Assembly (NCBI GenBank): GCA_964369265.1
Contig: CAYJEV010000110.1
Coordinates: 1-5,573, forward strand
Source of the DNA: DAMCAP01 sp964369265
Lineage (GTDB): Bacteria > Bacillota > Clostridia > Oscillospirales > Ruminococcaceae
Length of the DNA: 5,573 nucleotides
Direction: 5' to 3'
The notes under the pieces are model-generated. The model had not been told where the DNA came from. It saw only the letters and a list, made by a program, of their open reading frames with translations, and made no database searches. A program made the translations under genes and the position numbers. Below are positions 1 to 5,550 of this stretch, in pieces (the stretch's first letter is position 1; each line of letters begins with the position of its first letter).

Positions 1-1
1 G

Positions 2-1396
2 CAGCTGTTAAGCACAGGAGTTGTGCTTTACCTAATGAATAAAAAAGATAACCCTTCCTATAAAATCCCTTGGATAATTCTAACTCTCTCACTACCGCTT
101 GTTGGCGGAATAACCTATCTATCTTTGGGGAACAAACATATCCCTAAAAAATTAAGGAAAAAAGTTAATTTGCATCTGGAACAGGTTGCTGAATTTAAGC
201 AGAATATTAAAATAGCAAACGCTTTGCCAGCTGATTATAATGAAAATTTGCAAATCCAATCAAAATATATAACTGAAAGCGCTTTTTTTCCTGCTTGGAC
301 AAATACAAGCAGCGAATTTTATCCTTTAGGCGAAGATATGTTTCCAGCTTTAATTAGTGAGCTAAAAAAAGCGAAGAAATTCATATTGATGGAATATTAT
401 ATAATTGATGAAGGGCTTATGTGGAACTCAATCTTGAATGTTTTGAAAGAGAGGGTTGCGGATGGTGTCGATGTTTATTTAATGTATGATGACATGGGTA
501 CTATTACAACATTGCCTGCTGGATATAAAAAATATTTGCAATCGCTTGGAATAAATGTAACTATCTTCAATCCATTCAAGCCTCATGTTAATATGGCGAT
601 GAACTATCGAGATCATAGAAAAATAACGGTAATAGATGGAAATGTTGGCTTTTGTGGTGGAGTTAATCTTGCTGATGAATATATCAATGAAGTTTATAAA
701 TACGGACATTGGAAAGACACAGCAGTTAAGCTAGTAGGGGAGGCTGTAGTCAATTTAACAGGATTATTTACTTCTCTTTGGAACTTCTCTAGCCTTGATA
801 TAACTTTAAATTTAGAGGACTTAACACCAACAATGTCTAGCGTTAGTGATGGATATGTACAGCCTTTTGGTGATAATCCATTTGATGATGAAGCAACTGG
901 ACAGAGTGTGTATTTAAATATGATAAACAGGGCGACTGATTATTTGTATATTGACACTCCTTATTTAATTACTGACAATGAAACAATGACAGCGCTTTGC
1001 TTAGCTGCTAAATCTGGTATTGATGTTAGGATAATAACACCATTCATTCCAGATAAATGGCCTGTTCATATGCTAACAAGAAGCTGTTATCCTCAACTTA
1101 TAGAGGCTGGAGTTAGGGTGTATGAATATAAGCCTGGCTTTATGCACGCAAAGCAGGCTATCTCCGATGATAGCACAGCGATTGTTGGCACAATAAATCT
1201 TGACTACAGAAGCATGTATCTTAACTTTGAGTGTGGTGTAGTGTTTTATAATAGCTCAATTATTGAGGATATTAAGAAAGATTTTATTAGCACTATTGAA
1301 AATAGCATTGAGATTAAAATGGAGGACACTATTATAACAAATCCATTTAAGAGAGTGCTTTTATCTATATTTAAAATTTTCGCTCCGCTTGCTTAA
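2..1396 (+). CDS. cls: Cardiolipin synthase, 5'-truncated by window edge
   Basis: This membrane phospholipase D-family enzyme joins two phosphatidylglycerol molecules to make cardiolipin and glycerol. The reading frame is open to the left edge, so 465 codons are visible of a family usually about 480-510 residues long. Counting from the GTG at 23, both HKD catalytic motifs are intact: H198-R-K200 with D205, then GG, and H375-A-K377 with D382, then GT. The hydrophobic segment near residues 16-36, after the NPSYKIPW stretch, is the second membrane helix of the family; the first helix should lie upstream of the window. The C-terminus (FKRVLLSIFKIFAPLA) matches the usual short hydrophobic tail. 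An AGGAG at 16-20 is only two bases from the GTG at 23 and 14 from the ATG at 35, so neither is a convincing start, and family structure argues that the gene begins further left. No terminator hairpin follows the stop codon. Identification is firm; the true start is not visible. Confidence 0.95.
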   Translation, partial: QLLSTGVVLYLMNKKDNPSYKIPWIILTLSLPLVGGITYLSLGNKHIPKKLRKKVNLHLEQVAEFKQNIKIANALPADYNENLQIQSKYITESAFFPAWTNTSSEFYPLGEDMFPALISELKKAKKFILMEYYIIDEGLMWNSILNVLKERVADGVDVYLMYDDMGTITTLPAGYKKYLQSLGINVTIFNPFKPHVNMAMNYRDHRKITVIDGNVGFCGGVNLADEYINEVYKYGHWKDTAVKLVGEAVVNLTGLFTSLWNFSSLDITLNLEDLTPTMSSVSDGYVQPFGDNPFDDEATGQSVYLNMINRATDYLYIDTPYLITDNETMTALCLAAKSGIDVRIITPFIPDKWPVHMLTRSCYPQLIEAGVRVYEYKPGFMHAKQAISDDSTAIVGTINLDYRSMYLNFECGVVFYNSSIIEDIKKDFISTIENSIEIKMEDTIITNPFKRVLLSIFKIFAPLA

Positions 1397-1401
1397 AGGT
1401 A

Positions 1402-1430
1402 TTCACTTTTTATGAAATATATGTTAGAAT
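1402..1430 (+). promoter_or_regulatory. Sigma-A type promoter with extended -10
   Basis: The -35 element is TTCACT (1402-1407, 4 of 6 to consensus) and the -10 is TAGAAT (1425-1430, 5 of 6), with a 17-base spacer and a TG one base upstream of the -10 (TGTTAGAAT), which is the extended -10 form. Transcription should begin near 1437, giving a leader of about 40 bases for the small protein gene at 1478. The promoter lies wholly in the gap after the cardiolipin synthase stop codon, so the small gene can be expressed independently of cls, although read-through from cls is also possible. Confidence 0.7.
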
Positions 1431-1467
1431 AATTAGGAGATTTAATTATTTAGCTAAAAAGCAGAAT

Positions 1468-1471
1468 GGAG
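1468..1471 (+). promoter_or_regulatory. Ribosome binding site deciding the start at 1478
   Basis: GGAG at 1468-1471 is six bases before the ATG at 1478. The alternative in-frame ATG at 1466 overlaps this site, and its nearest SD-like sequence (AGGAGA, 1435-1440) is 25 bases away, too far to be used. The shorter, 119-residue product is therefore preferred. Confidence 0.7.
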
Positions 1472-1477
1472 TATTGT

Positions 1478-1837
1478 ATGTATATTAATAACTATATTAT
1501 TGACATTGTTGATGGTTATGTTAAGCTTCCAGATATTTTTGATGTTTCAAATCGAAAGCTATATTATTTTCTTAAAGAAGAAGGAAAGTTAAGCCTTTTG
1601 TATGCTGAGAGATATGACAATGCTCCTGATGAAATGATGATTGAAGATCATTCTCTTCCTGTGCATGTTGATGTTGATCATTATATGCCAATTCCAAAAG
1701 AGCTTATTGAGTTAACTGGAGCAAAAAGAGTGCTTATAGAGGGGAAGATAGTTGGCTTTGAGCTTAACTTTGAGGTGCTTAACCATATTACTCATGAACA
1801 AGTTGATAGAGTGCATCGTTTACTAAATTTAAAATAA
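1478..1837 (+). CDS. Small protein of unknown function, MraZ/AbrB-like duplicated fold suspected
   Basis: I do not recognise this 119-residue protein by name. It has no signal peptide or membrane helix and is acidic in the middle. It seems to have two similar halves. Residues 4-21 contain IIDIVDGYVKLPDIF and residues 64-97 contain VDVDHYMPIPKELIEL followed by TGAKRVLIEGKIVGFELN. Both follow the pattern 'short strand, D, turn, hydrophobic strand, P, helix' that begins each AbrB-like repeat. The second half resembles the C-terminal repeat of MraZ (IPxxLREYAG, a hydrophobic strand, a glycine turn, then xEIW) in order and spacing. The DxxxR signature of genuine MraZ is missing, and the gene is not beside mraW/ftsL, so it is not ordinary MraZ. 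By inference it may be a DNA-binding or transition-state-regulator-like protein. The gene has its own promoter upstream and a hairpin terminator directly after it, so it is probably monocistronic. That it is a real gene is well supported; the fold assignment is tentative. Confidence 0.75.
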   Translation: MYINNYIIDIVDGYVKLPDIFDVSNRKLYYFLKEEGKLSLLYAERYDNAPDEMMIEDHSLPVHVDVDHYMPIPKELIELTGAKRVLIEGKIVGFELNFEVLNHITHEQVDRVHRLLNLK

Positions 1838-1842
1838 AAAGC

Positions 1843-1881
1843 TATCCTATCTAAGTTTTTAGCTTGGATAGGATAATTTTT
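1843..1881 (+). terminator. Intrinsic terminator (or leader attenuator) before the methyltransferase gene
   Basis: The arms TATCCTATCTAAG (1843-1855) and CTTGGATAGGATA (1863-1875) form a 13-bp stem with one G-U pair and a 7-base loop, followed by AATTTTT, which gives the U-tract. It begins six bases after the stop codon at 1837 and ends only three bases before the SD of the next gene. It therefore either ends the upstream transcript or acts as an attenuator inside the leader of the methyltransferase mRNA. Confidence 0.75.
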
Positions 1882-1884
1882 GCT

Positions 1885-1891
1885 GAGGTGG
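1885..1891 (+). promoter_or_regulatory. Ribosome binding site for the GTG start at 1899
   Basis: GAGGTGG at 1885-1891 matches the anti-SD end of 16S rRNA well and is seven bases from the GTG at 1899. This supports GTG as the start. It lies immediately behind the terminator hairpin. Confidence 0.7.
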
Positions 1892-1898
1892 TAAGAAA

Positions 1899-2720
1899 GT
1901 GGAAAGAGTGTTGTTAGATGGAGCGATAGGGACTGTTTTATGGAATAGGATATCTAATAAGCTTCCTGTGTGGCAGTATAATATTTTATTTCCTGAAGAA
2001 GTGCTTAGGTTACATAGAGAATACATAGAAGCAGGTGCAGAAATTATAACCACTAATACCTTTATCGCAAACAGATTTAGTGTATCCAAAAGCGAATTTA
2101 CAGCTAAAGAGATAATAACTTCTGCTGTTGATATTGCAAAAAAAGCAGCAGAAAACACAGCTGTTAAGGTTGCCTTAGATATAGGTCCACTGCCATCTTT
2201 GTTGCATCCAAAAGGGGAGATAACCCCTAAAATAGCGTATGATAGTTATCGAGAGATAATATCGTTAGGAGCTGATGCAGGGGCAGATATTATTTTCTTT
2301 GAAACCTTTATGGAGCTTGAAATGCTTAAAATCGCTATTTTTGTAGCAGAGGAGTTTAATCTGCCTATTTTTGCTTCCATGACATTTAAACAAAACCACA
2401 CAACACATGTTGGCGATAAAATTGAAGATATAGCAAAGGCAGTAAATAGTATGCCCTTATCTGCATTTGGGCTCAACTGCACAAATCAACCAAAGCTCTC
2501 TGCTCCTGCATTAAAGGAGCTTGCAGAGCATACAAGCCTTCCTCTAATCTTTAAGCCAAATGCTGGTAATAAAGATATGAGGACAACAGCGAGGGAGTTT
2601 GTTGAAGCTTTACTAGAGCTAGATGAAATTAAAAATAAGCTATATATTGGTGCTTGTTGCGGGAGCGATCCTTCATATATAAAGAGTTTACATAGGGAAA
2701 TAAAAAGTAGAGCTTTTTAA
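1899..2720 (+). CDS. Homocysteine S-methyltransferase family protein (zinc-dependent)
   Basis: This cytosolic TIM-barrel enzyme of the S-methyl_trans family transfers a methyl group to homocysteine to form methionine. The methyl donor is not shown by the sequence: S-methylmethionine, a betaine-type donor, or a partner corrinoid/methyltetrahydrofolate module are all possible. Family motifs appear in order: DGAIGT (7-12), the AGAEIITTNTF segment (45-55), FFETF (133-137), GLNC (191-194), KPNAG (219-223) and GACCGSDP (251-258). The three zinc-binding cysteines are all present as C194, C253 and C254, so the active site looks complete. At 273 residues it is slightly shorter than stand-alone homologues (about 290-310) and equals the N-terminal module of MetH alone; no folate, B12-binding or reactivation domain follows in the window. 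The GTG start is fixed by the GAGGTGG site. The next gene starts 31 bases downstream and is probably co-transcribed. No SAM riboswitch (S-box) can fit in or be seen in the short gap before it. Confidence 0.9.
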   Translation: MERVLLDGAIGTVLWNRISNKLPVWQYNILFPEEVLRLHREYIEAGAEIITTNTFIANRFSVSKSEFTAKEIITSAVDIAKKAAENTAVKVALDIGPLPSLLHPKGEITPKIAYDSYREIISLGADAGADIIFFETFMELEMLKIAIFVAEEFNLPIFASMTFKQNHTTHVGDKIEDIAKAVNSMPLSAFGLNCTNQPKLSAPALKELAEHTSLPLIFKPNAGNKDMRTTAREFVEALLELDEIKNKLYIGACCGSDPSYIKSLHREIKSRAF

Positions 2721-2744
2721 ATTACTTTTAAAGAAAGGAGTAAT
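2721..2744 (+). promoter_or_regulatory. Hairpin sequestering the SD of the cysteine-rich gene
   Basis: Bases 2721-2729 (ATTACTTTT) can pair with 2736-2744 (AGGAGTAAT) to give nine pairs, two of them U-G, with a 6-base loop. The right arm contains most of the SD AAAGGAG (2734-2740), whose distance to the ATG at 2752 is 11 bases, longer than ideal. The stem starts at the base right after the methyltransferase stop codon, so a terminating ribosome would melt it. This suggests translational coupling of the two genes; the role is inferred. Confidence 0.45.
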
Positions 2745-2751
2745 CATAATT

Positions 2752-2940
2752 ATGAGTTGTCCAAGAGTTAAAGAATGTCCATGTCCTAAAAAAACTTGCC
2801 CTAATAATGGGCGATGTTGCGATTGTGTAGTAAAGCATAAAAATACAGACAGTCTACCATATTGTTTATTTTTAGATAATGATGGCGACAAGAGCAATGA
2901 AAATTACTATAAAAAATTAAAAACACGCTTTGAGGCATAA
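2752..2940 (+). CDS. Cysteine-rich small protein, probable metal binder (DUF6485-like)
   Basis: This 62-residue protein has eight cysteines, all in the first 38 residues: C3, C9, C11, C16, C22, C23, C25 and C38, with H29 nearby. The layout C-P-C-P-x3-C-x5-CC-x-C-x3-H-x6-LPxC resembles, from memory, the small proteins annotated as DUF6485 in anaerobic bacteria and archaea, whose function is unknown. The spacing suggests one or two zinc or iron-sulphur sites rather than disulphides, since there is no signal peptide. The tail from about residue 42 is polar and charged. It lies 31 bases after the homocysteine methyltransferase gene, without a visible promoter between them, and ends in a tandem TAATAA before a strong terminator, so it is the last gene of that transcript. 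An AAAGGAG site precedes it at 11 bases. The conserved cysteine pattern makes a real gene likely; the function is not known. Confidence 0.8.
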   Translation: MSCPRVKECPCPKKTCPNNGRCCDCVVKHKNTDSLPYCLFLDNDGDKSNENYYKKLKTRFEA

Positions 2941-2942
2941 TA

Positions 2943-2978
2943 AACCCCCATACCTAGCTTGTATTAGGTATGGGGGTT
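2943..2978. terminator. Bidirectional intrinsic terminator between convergent genes
   Basis: AACCCCCATACCTA (2943-2956) and TAGGTATGGGGGTT (2965-2978) form a perfect 14-bp stem with an 8-base loop and a GC-rich base. On the plus strand a T-rich stretch follows (ATTACATTACTTTTTATTTT). On the minus strand the transcript runs into TTTATTATG. It begins three bases after the first stop codon of the cysteine-rich gene and ends six bases beyond the stop of the EAL gene, so it serves both convergent genes. Confidence 0.88.
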
Positions 2979-2984
2979 ATTACA

Positions 2985-5213
2985 TTACTTTTTATTTTCA
3001 AATAAAGACTTATACTTTTCTTCGAAGTTAGGTATTGATAGAGGTTTTGAGTATAGATAGCCTTGTACTGCATCGCAGTTCATTGCCCTTAAAACCTCAA
3101 CTTGCTTTTCAGTTTCAATTCCCTCAGCAACAACATACATATCAAGGCCATGTGCCATTTTGATGATGCTAAGCACAACATGATCGCCTCTAGTAGTTTC
3201 ATGAGTTCCTGTAAAGAAGCTTCTGTCAAGCTTTAATGTATCAACCTTCATGTTCTTTAAGAGACCAAGAGAAGAGTACCCAGCGCCAAAATCGTCAATA
3301 GATATTTTAAAATCATACTCACGAAGTTGGGCAAAGATAATTTCAAATACCTCTTTGTTATCAATAGCAGCAGATTCTGTAAGCTCAACTTCAATATATT
3401 TATGAGGAACATTATGCCTATCGACTACTTCGACTATATCTTTAACAAAGGTTGGGTTTTCAAGATTAAGCCTTGAGCAGTTAACTGAAATTGTAACTGG
3501 TTCTAGGCCATGATCTAGCCAGTTTCTTATCATAATACACACAGAATTTAGTATGTACATATCCAAATCAACTATAAAGCCATTCTTTTCAAACAGAGGA
3601 ACGAAGTCGTTAGGGAATATCATTGTTCCATCTGGCTCAATCCAACGAACCAGAGCTTCTGCTCCAATAAGCTTTTGGTCTTTGACACTAAACTTAGGCT
3701 GCAAAAACACTTTGAATTCGTTATTGTCTAGGGCATCATTCATCTTTCTTGTGATGGTTGCATCATTAAGTAGCTTTTGCTTATAAAGCTCATTATAGTC
3801 ATAAACAATGAAGCCTTGCATGGACTTTGCCATGTTATGTGCTAGAGTAACTTTGTTTATAATTTCAGTTACATCAGTTTCTCCAGTTTCAATGTTGTAT
3901 CGACCATATTTAAAAGAGATATTATAGTTCCCAAGCTCTGGAATATACTCTTTATAAAAGTCTTCATAATATTTAGTGTGGTCTTCAATATCGCCTAGGA
4001 ATGAAGTTGGGGCGAAAGTTAAGTATTCATCAACACCAACTCTAGCAATGAAGACATCGGTTAAGTTATCACGTTCTAAAACAAGTTTTGGAGCTTTAAG
4101 CACCTTGTTACCAACATCAAAGCCAAAAATTTCATTTACTACTTTGAAATTCTCAACATCAAATTTTAGCATTGAATAGTTGGTGTTAGTATTTTTCTCA
4201 AGAGTAGTTTGCATTATCTTTTTGAGTTTTGTTAAATTTGGCAATCCAGTTAAAGGATCATAATATGCAGTTTTTTCAAGCAATCTCATTGAGTTAGACT
4301 GATAAATCCATATATAAATAATAAGGAAGATAAACACCCAATAAACAATCTTGCTCATGTTATTTATATAGTTAATCGCTTTTACTAAGTCGCTGTTAAA
4401 AGCTTCGACTTCAACATTCAGAGCAAGCGCCCAGTTTGTCATTGTAATTGGAGTATATACCATAACTTTAGATATACCATAATAATCATAGACAAAGCCG
4501 CCACTTTCGCCAGCTGTGATATGATTTTGAGCTGCGATAACATTATCCATGCCCATTTCGCTAGCATCGCCTTCTGGAATTATTTGAGCTCCTATATGGT
4601 TTTGGCTGCTTGAGAAAATGAAGTTAAGATCAGTATCTACTATAAAAACATCACCTTTGCCTTCAATTTGCTCTTCTATAACATAGAAAAATTGATCAAG
4701 TGCCGCTTCACTGAATAGAACTCCAGTAACCTCATTATTTTTGGTGATAGGAACTGAAATAGAAAATACTATTCTTTCTGTTTCAAATGATAGGTGAGGT
4801 TTTGTTATATAATAGTCATTAGTCAAAGCATTTATAAAAGATTCGTTTTGAGAAAAATCAAATTTTGCATTGTTTGGAGAAATACCAATGCCGTCAAGAT
4901 TTATATAGTATAGTATATCGAATTCTTCAGTTTGTGACTGAGAGTTAAAAAACTCTACAATATTGCTCTCATCAACATTATTATTGGAAACATACTCAGC
5001 CAATAACTGAAGATCATCAACAAATTCATTTATAGTGTCTTCCAATAAAATTTCCATTTGGCTGCCTGTTTGTTGCATTTCGCCAATAGTGACACCAATA
5101 ACAGCCTCATCTGCCACTTTTGCAAATAAGGTCATTAGAAAGCCTATAATTACTGTAATAAAGATTACTGTATATGTTGTGATTTTCTTCGATTTAAATG
5201 AGAAAATATTCAT
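2985..5213 (-). CDS. Membrane c-di-GMP phosphodiesterase with Cache-like sensor, degenerate GGDEF and intact EAL
   Basis: This 742-residue inner-membrane signalling protein most likely hydrolyses cyclic di-GMP to pGpG in response to an extracellular signal. In order it has a membrane helix (about 11-31), an extracellular region of about 255 residues that reads as a double-Cache type sensor (32-287), a second helix (about 288-304), a GGDEF domain (about 313-475) and an EAL domain (about 485-735). The GGDEF domain keeps the DPLTGLPN entry (319-326) and FDVENFK, but its signature is GVDEY (393-397) and the RxxD inhibitory site is absent (LTDV at that place). Cyclase activity is therefore doubtful, and a GTP-sensing role is an alternative. 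The EAL domain has the full catalytic set: E519 (EAL 519-521), N578, E613, D640-D641 in DDFGAGYSSL, K661, E697 and Q717, with spacings matching active enzymes such as RocR. The ATG at 5213 has GAAAGG seven bases upstream. The gene is monocistronic, with its own promoter and a shared terminator. Confidence 0.93.
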   Translation of the reverse strand: MNIFSFKSKKITTYTVIFITVIIGFLMTLFAKVADEAVIGVTIGEMQQTGSQMEILLEDTINEFVDDLQLLAEYVSNNNVDESNIVEFFNSQSQTEEFDILYYINLDGIGISPNNAKFDFSQNESFINALTNDYYITKPHLSFETERIVFSISVPITKNNEVTGVLFSEAALDQFFYVIEEQIEGKGDVFIVDTDLNFIFSSSQNHIGAQIIPEGDASEMGMDNVIAAQNHITAGESGGFVYDYYGISKVMVYTPITMTNWALALNVEVEAFNSDLVKAINYINNMSKIVYWVFIFLIIYIWIYQSNSMRLLEKTAYYDPLTGLPNLTKLKKIMQTTLEKNTNTNYSMLKFDVENFKVVNEIFGFDVGNKVLKAPKLVLERDNLTDVFIARVGVDEYLTFAPTSFLGDIEDHTKYYEDFYKEYIPELGNYNISFKYGRYNIETGETDVTEIINKVTLAHNMAKSMQGFIVYDYNELYKQKLLNDATITRKMNDALDNNEFKVFLQPKFSVKDQKLIGAEALVRWIEPDGTMIFPNDFVPLFEKNGFIVDLDMYILNSVCIMIRNWLDHGLEPVTISVNCSRLNLENPTFVKDIVEVVDRHNVPHKYIEVELTESAAIDNKEVFEIIFAQLREYDFKISIDDFGAGYSSLGLLKNMKVDTLKLDRSFFTGTHETTRGDHVVLSIIKMAHGLDMYVVAEGIETEKQVEVLRAMNCDAVQGYLYSKPLSIPNFEEKYKSLFENKK

Positions 5214-5284
5214 CTAATTACCTTTCAAAAGTAGATTTAATCAGCTATAGTGCTAAACATCTAAGAATATAGCTAGACATAATC

Positions 5285-5313
5285 ATTTTAACAGAGTAAT
5301 GGCGTAAAGTCAA
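5285..5313 (-). promoter_or_regulatory. Sigma-A type promoter of the GGDEF-EAL gene
   Basis: Read on the minus strand, TTGACT (5313-5308, 5 of 6 to consensus) is followed by a 17-base spacer and TAAAAT (5290-5285, 5 of 6), with TG one base before the -10. Transcription should begin near 5278, giving a leader of about 65 bases that ends in GAAAGG and the ATG at 5213. This is the strongest promoter seen in the window. Confidence 0.78.
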
Positions 5314-5360
5314 TTAGTTTAGAATATATTTACCAAGCTATTTCGATAAAATATGACAGA

Positions 5361-5389
5361 GTATAATTATAAGGAAACTAGAATTATAC
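5361..5389. repeat. AT-rich inverted repeat
   Basis: GTATAATT (5361-5368) and AATTATAC (5382-5389) are perfect inverted copies, with 13 bases between them. Each arm includes TATAAT on one strand, so it could be a pair of divergent -10-like elements, but neither has a good -35. The low complexity makes chance a real possibility. Confidence 0.35.
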
Positions 5390-5452
5390 AAAAATAAGTT
5401 ACCTCAAGCATAAAGCTTATAATTATGGGGATTTTTTCTTCGGAAAAGTAAA

Positions 5453-5481
5453 TTCACTTCTTTATGCCATTGGCATAAATT
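5453..5481 (+). promoter_or_regulatory. Weak candidate promoter for the right-edge gene
   Basis: TTCACT (5453-5458, the same -35 hexamer as at 1402) and TAAATT (5476-5481, 4 of 6) are 17 bases apart. The start site would be near 5488, giving a leader of about 63 bases before the ATG at 5551. The palindrome at 5461-5479 occupies its spacer and most of the -10, so a bound repressor would block it. The match is modest. Confidence 0.35.
5461..5479. promoter_or_regulatory. Perfect 19-bp palindrome, candidate operator
   Basis: TTTATGCCA-T-TGGCATAAA has perfect 9-bp arms around one central base, the usual form of a binding site for a dimeric repressor. A further copy of the half-site core ATGCCA lies at 5485-5490, exactly 21 bp (two helical turns) from the first at 5464-5469. 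The regulator is not identified. Confidence 0.5.
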
Positions 5482-5550
5482 CAAATGCCAGCTTTCGAAT
5501 CCCAATAACACCAAAATAAAAATAGCTTACCCAAAAGGGAGAGTGATTGT

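Larger units (their letters stand above)
5214..5550. other. Non-coding divergent intergenic region
   Basis: No credible gene lies in these 337 bases. The left part holds the leader and promoter of the minus-strand c-di-GMP gene. The leader contains a weak 7-bp inverted repeat (AGCTATA 5243-5249, TATAGCT 5268-5274). The middle, about 5341-5460, is very AT-rich, with an 8-bp inverted repeat (GTATAATT 5361-5368, AATTATAC 5382-5389) and a short TTTTC-TTCG-GAAAA hairpin (5434-5447). The right part holds a 19-bp palindrome and a candidate plus-strand promoter leading to the ATG at 5551. Open frames here, such as 14 codons from 5353 and 8 codons from 5425, have no ribosome binding site. Confidence 0.7.

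Noticed and set aside
1449..1458. TTTAGCTAAA palindrome between the promoter and the small gene.
   Set aside because: Ten AT-rich bases are too short and too likely by chance in this composition to call an operator, though the location downstream of a promoter is suggestive.
1466..1477. Upstream ATG at 1466 as the start of the small MraZ-like protein.
   Set aside because: The ATG overlaps the GGAG that serves the ATG at 1478 and has no ribosome binding site at a workable distance.
1838..1898. SAM riboswitch (S-box) or T-box upstream of the methionine-related gene.
   Set aside because: The gap is only 61 bases, none of the S-box core motifs or the T-box TGGNACCGCG element is present, and most of the gap is a plain terminator hairpin.
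5243..5274. AGCTATA / TATAGCT inverted repeat in the leader of the c-di-GMP gene, considered as a riboswitch part.
   Set aside because: The stem is 7 AT-rich pairs with an 18-base loop, and the leader of about 65 bases lacks the GEMM c-di-GMP riboswitch core.
5353..5397. Fourteen-codon open frame from ATG at 5353 as a leader peptide.
   Set aside because: No Shine-Dalgarno sequence precedes it, and the sequence is explained by the AT-rich inverted repeat.
5489..5516. TTCGAATCCC followed by ACACCA looks like a tRNA T-loop and 3' CCA end.
   Set aside because: The bases left of the loop (CAGCT) do not pair with those to its right (CCCAA), the CCA is in the wrong register, and no D or anticodon arm lies upstream. 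It is not a tRNA gene, and nothing shows it to be an integration-site remnant.
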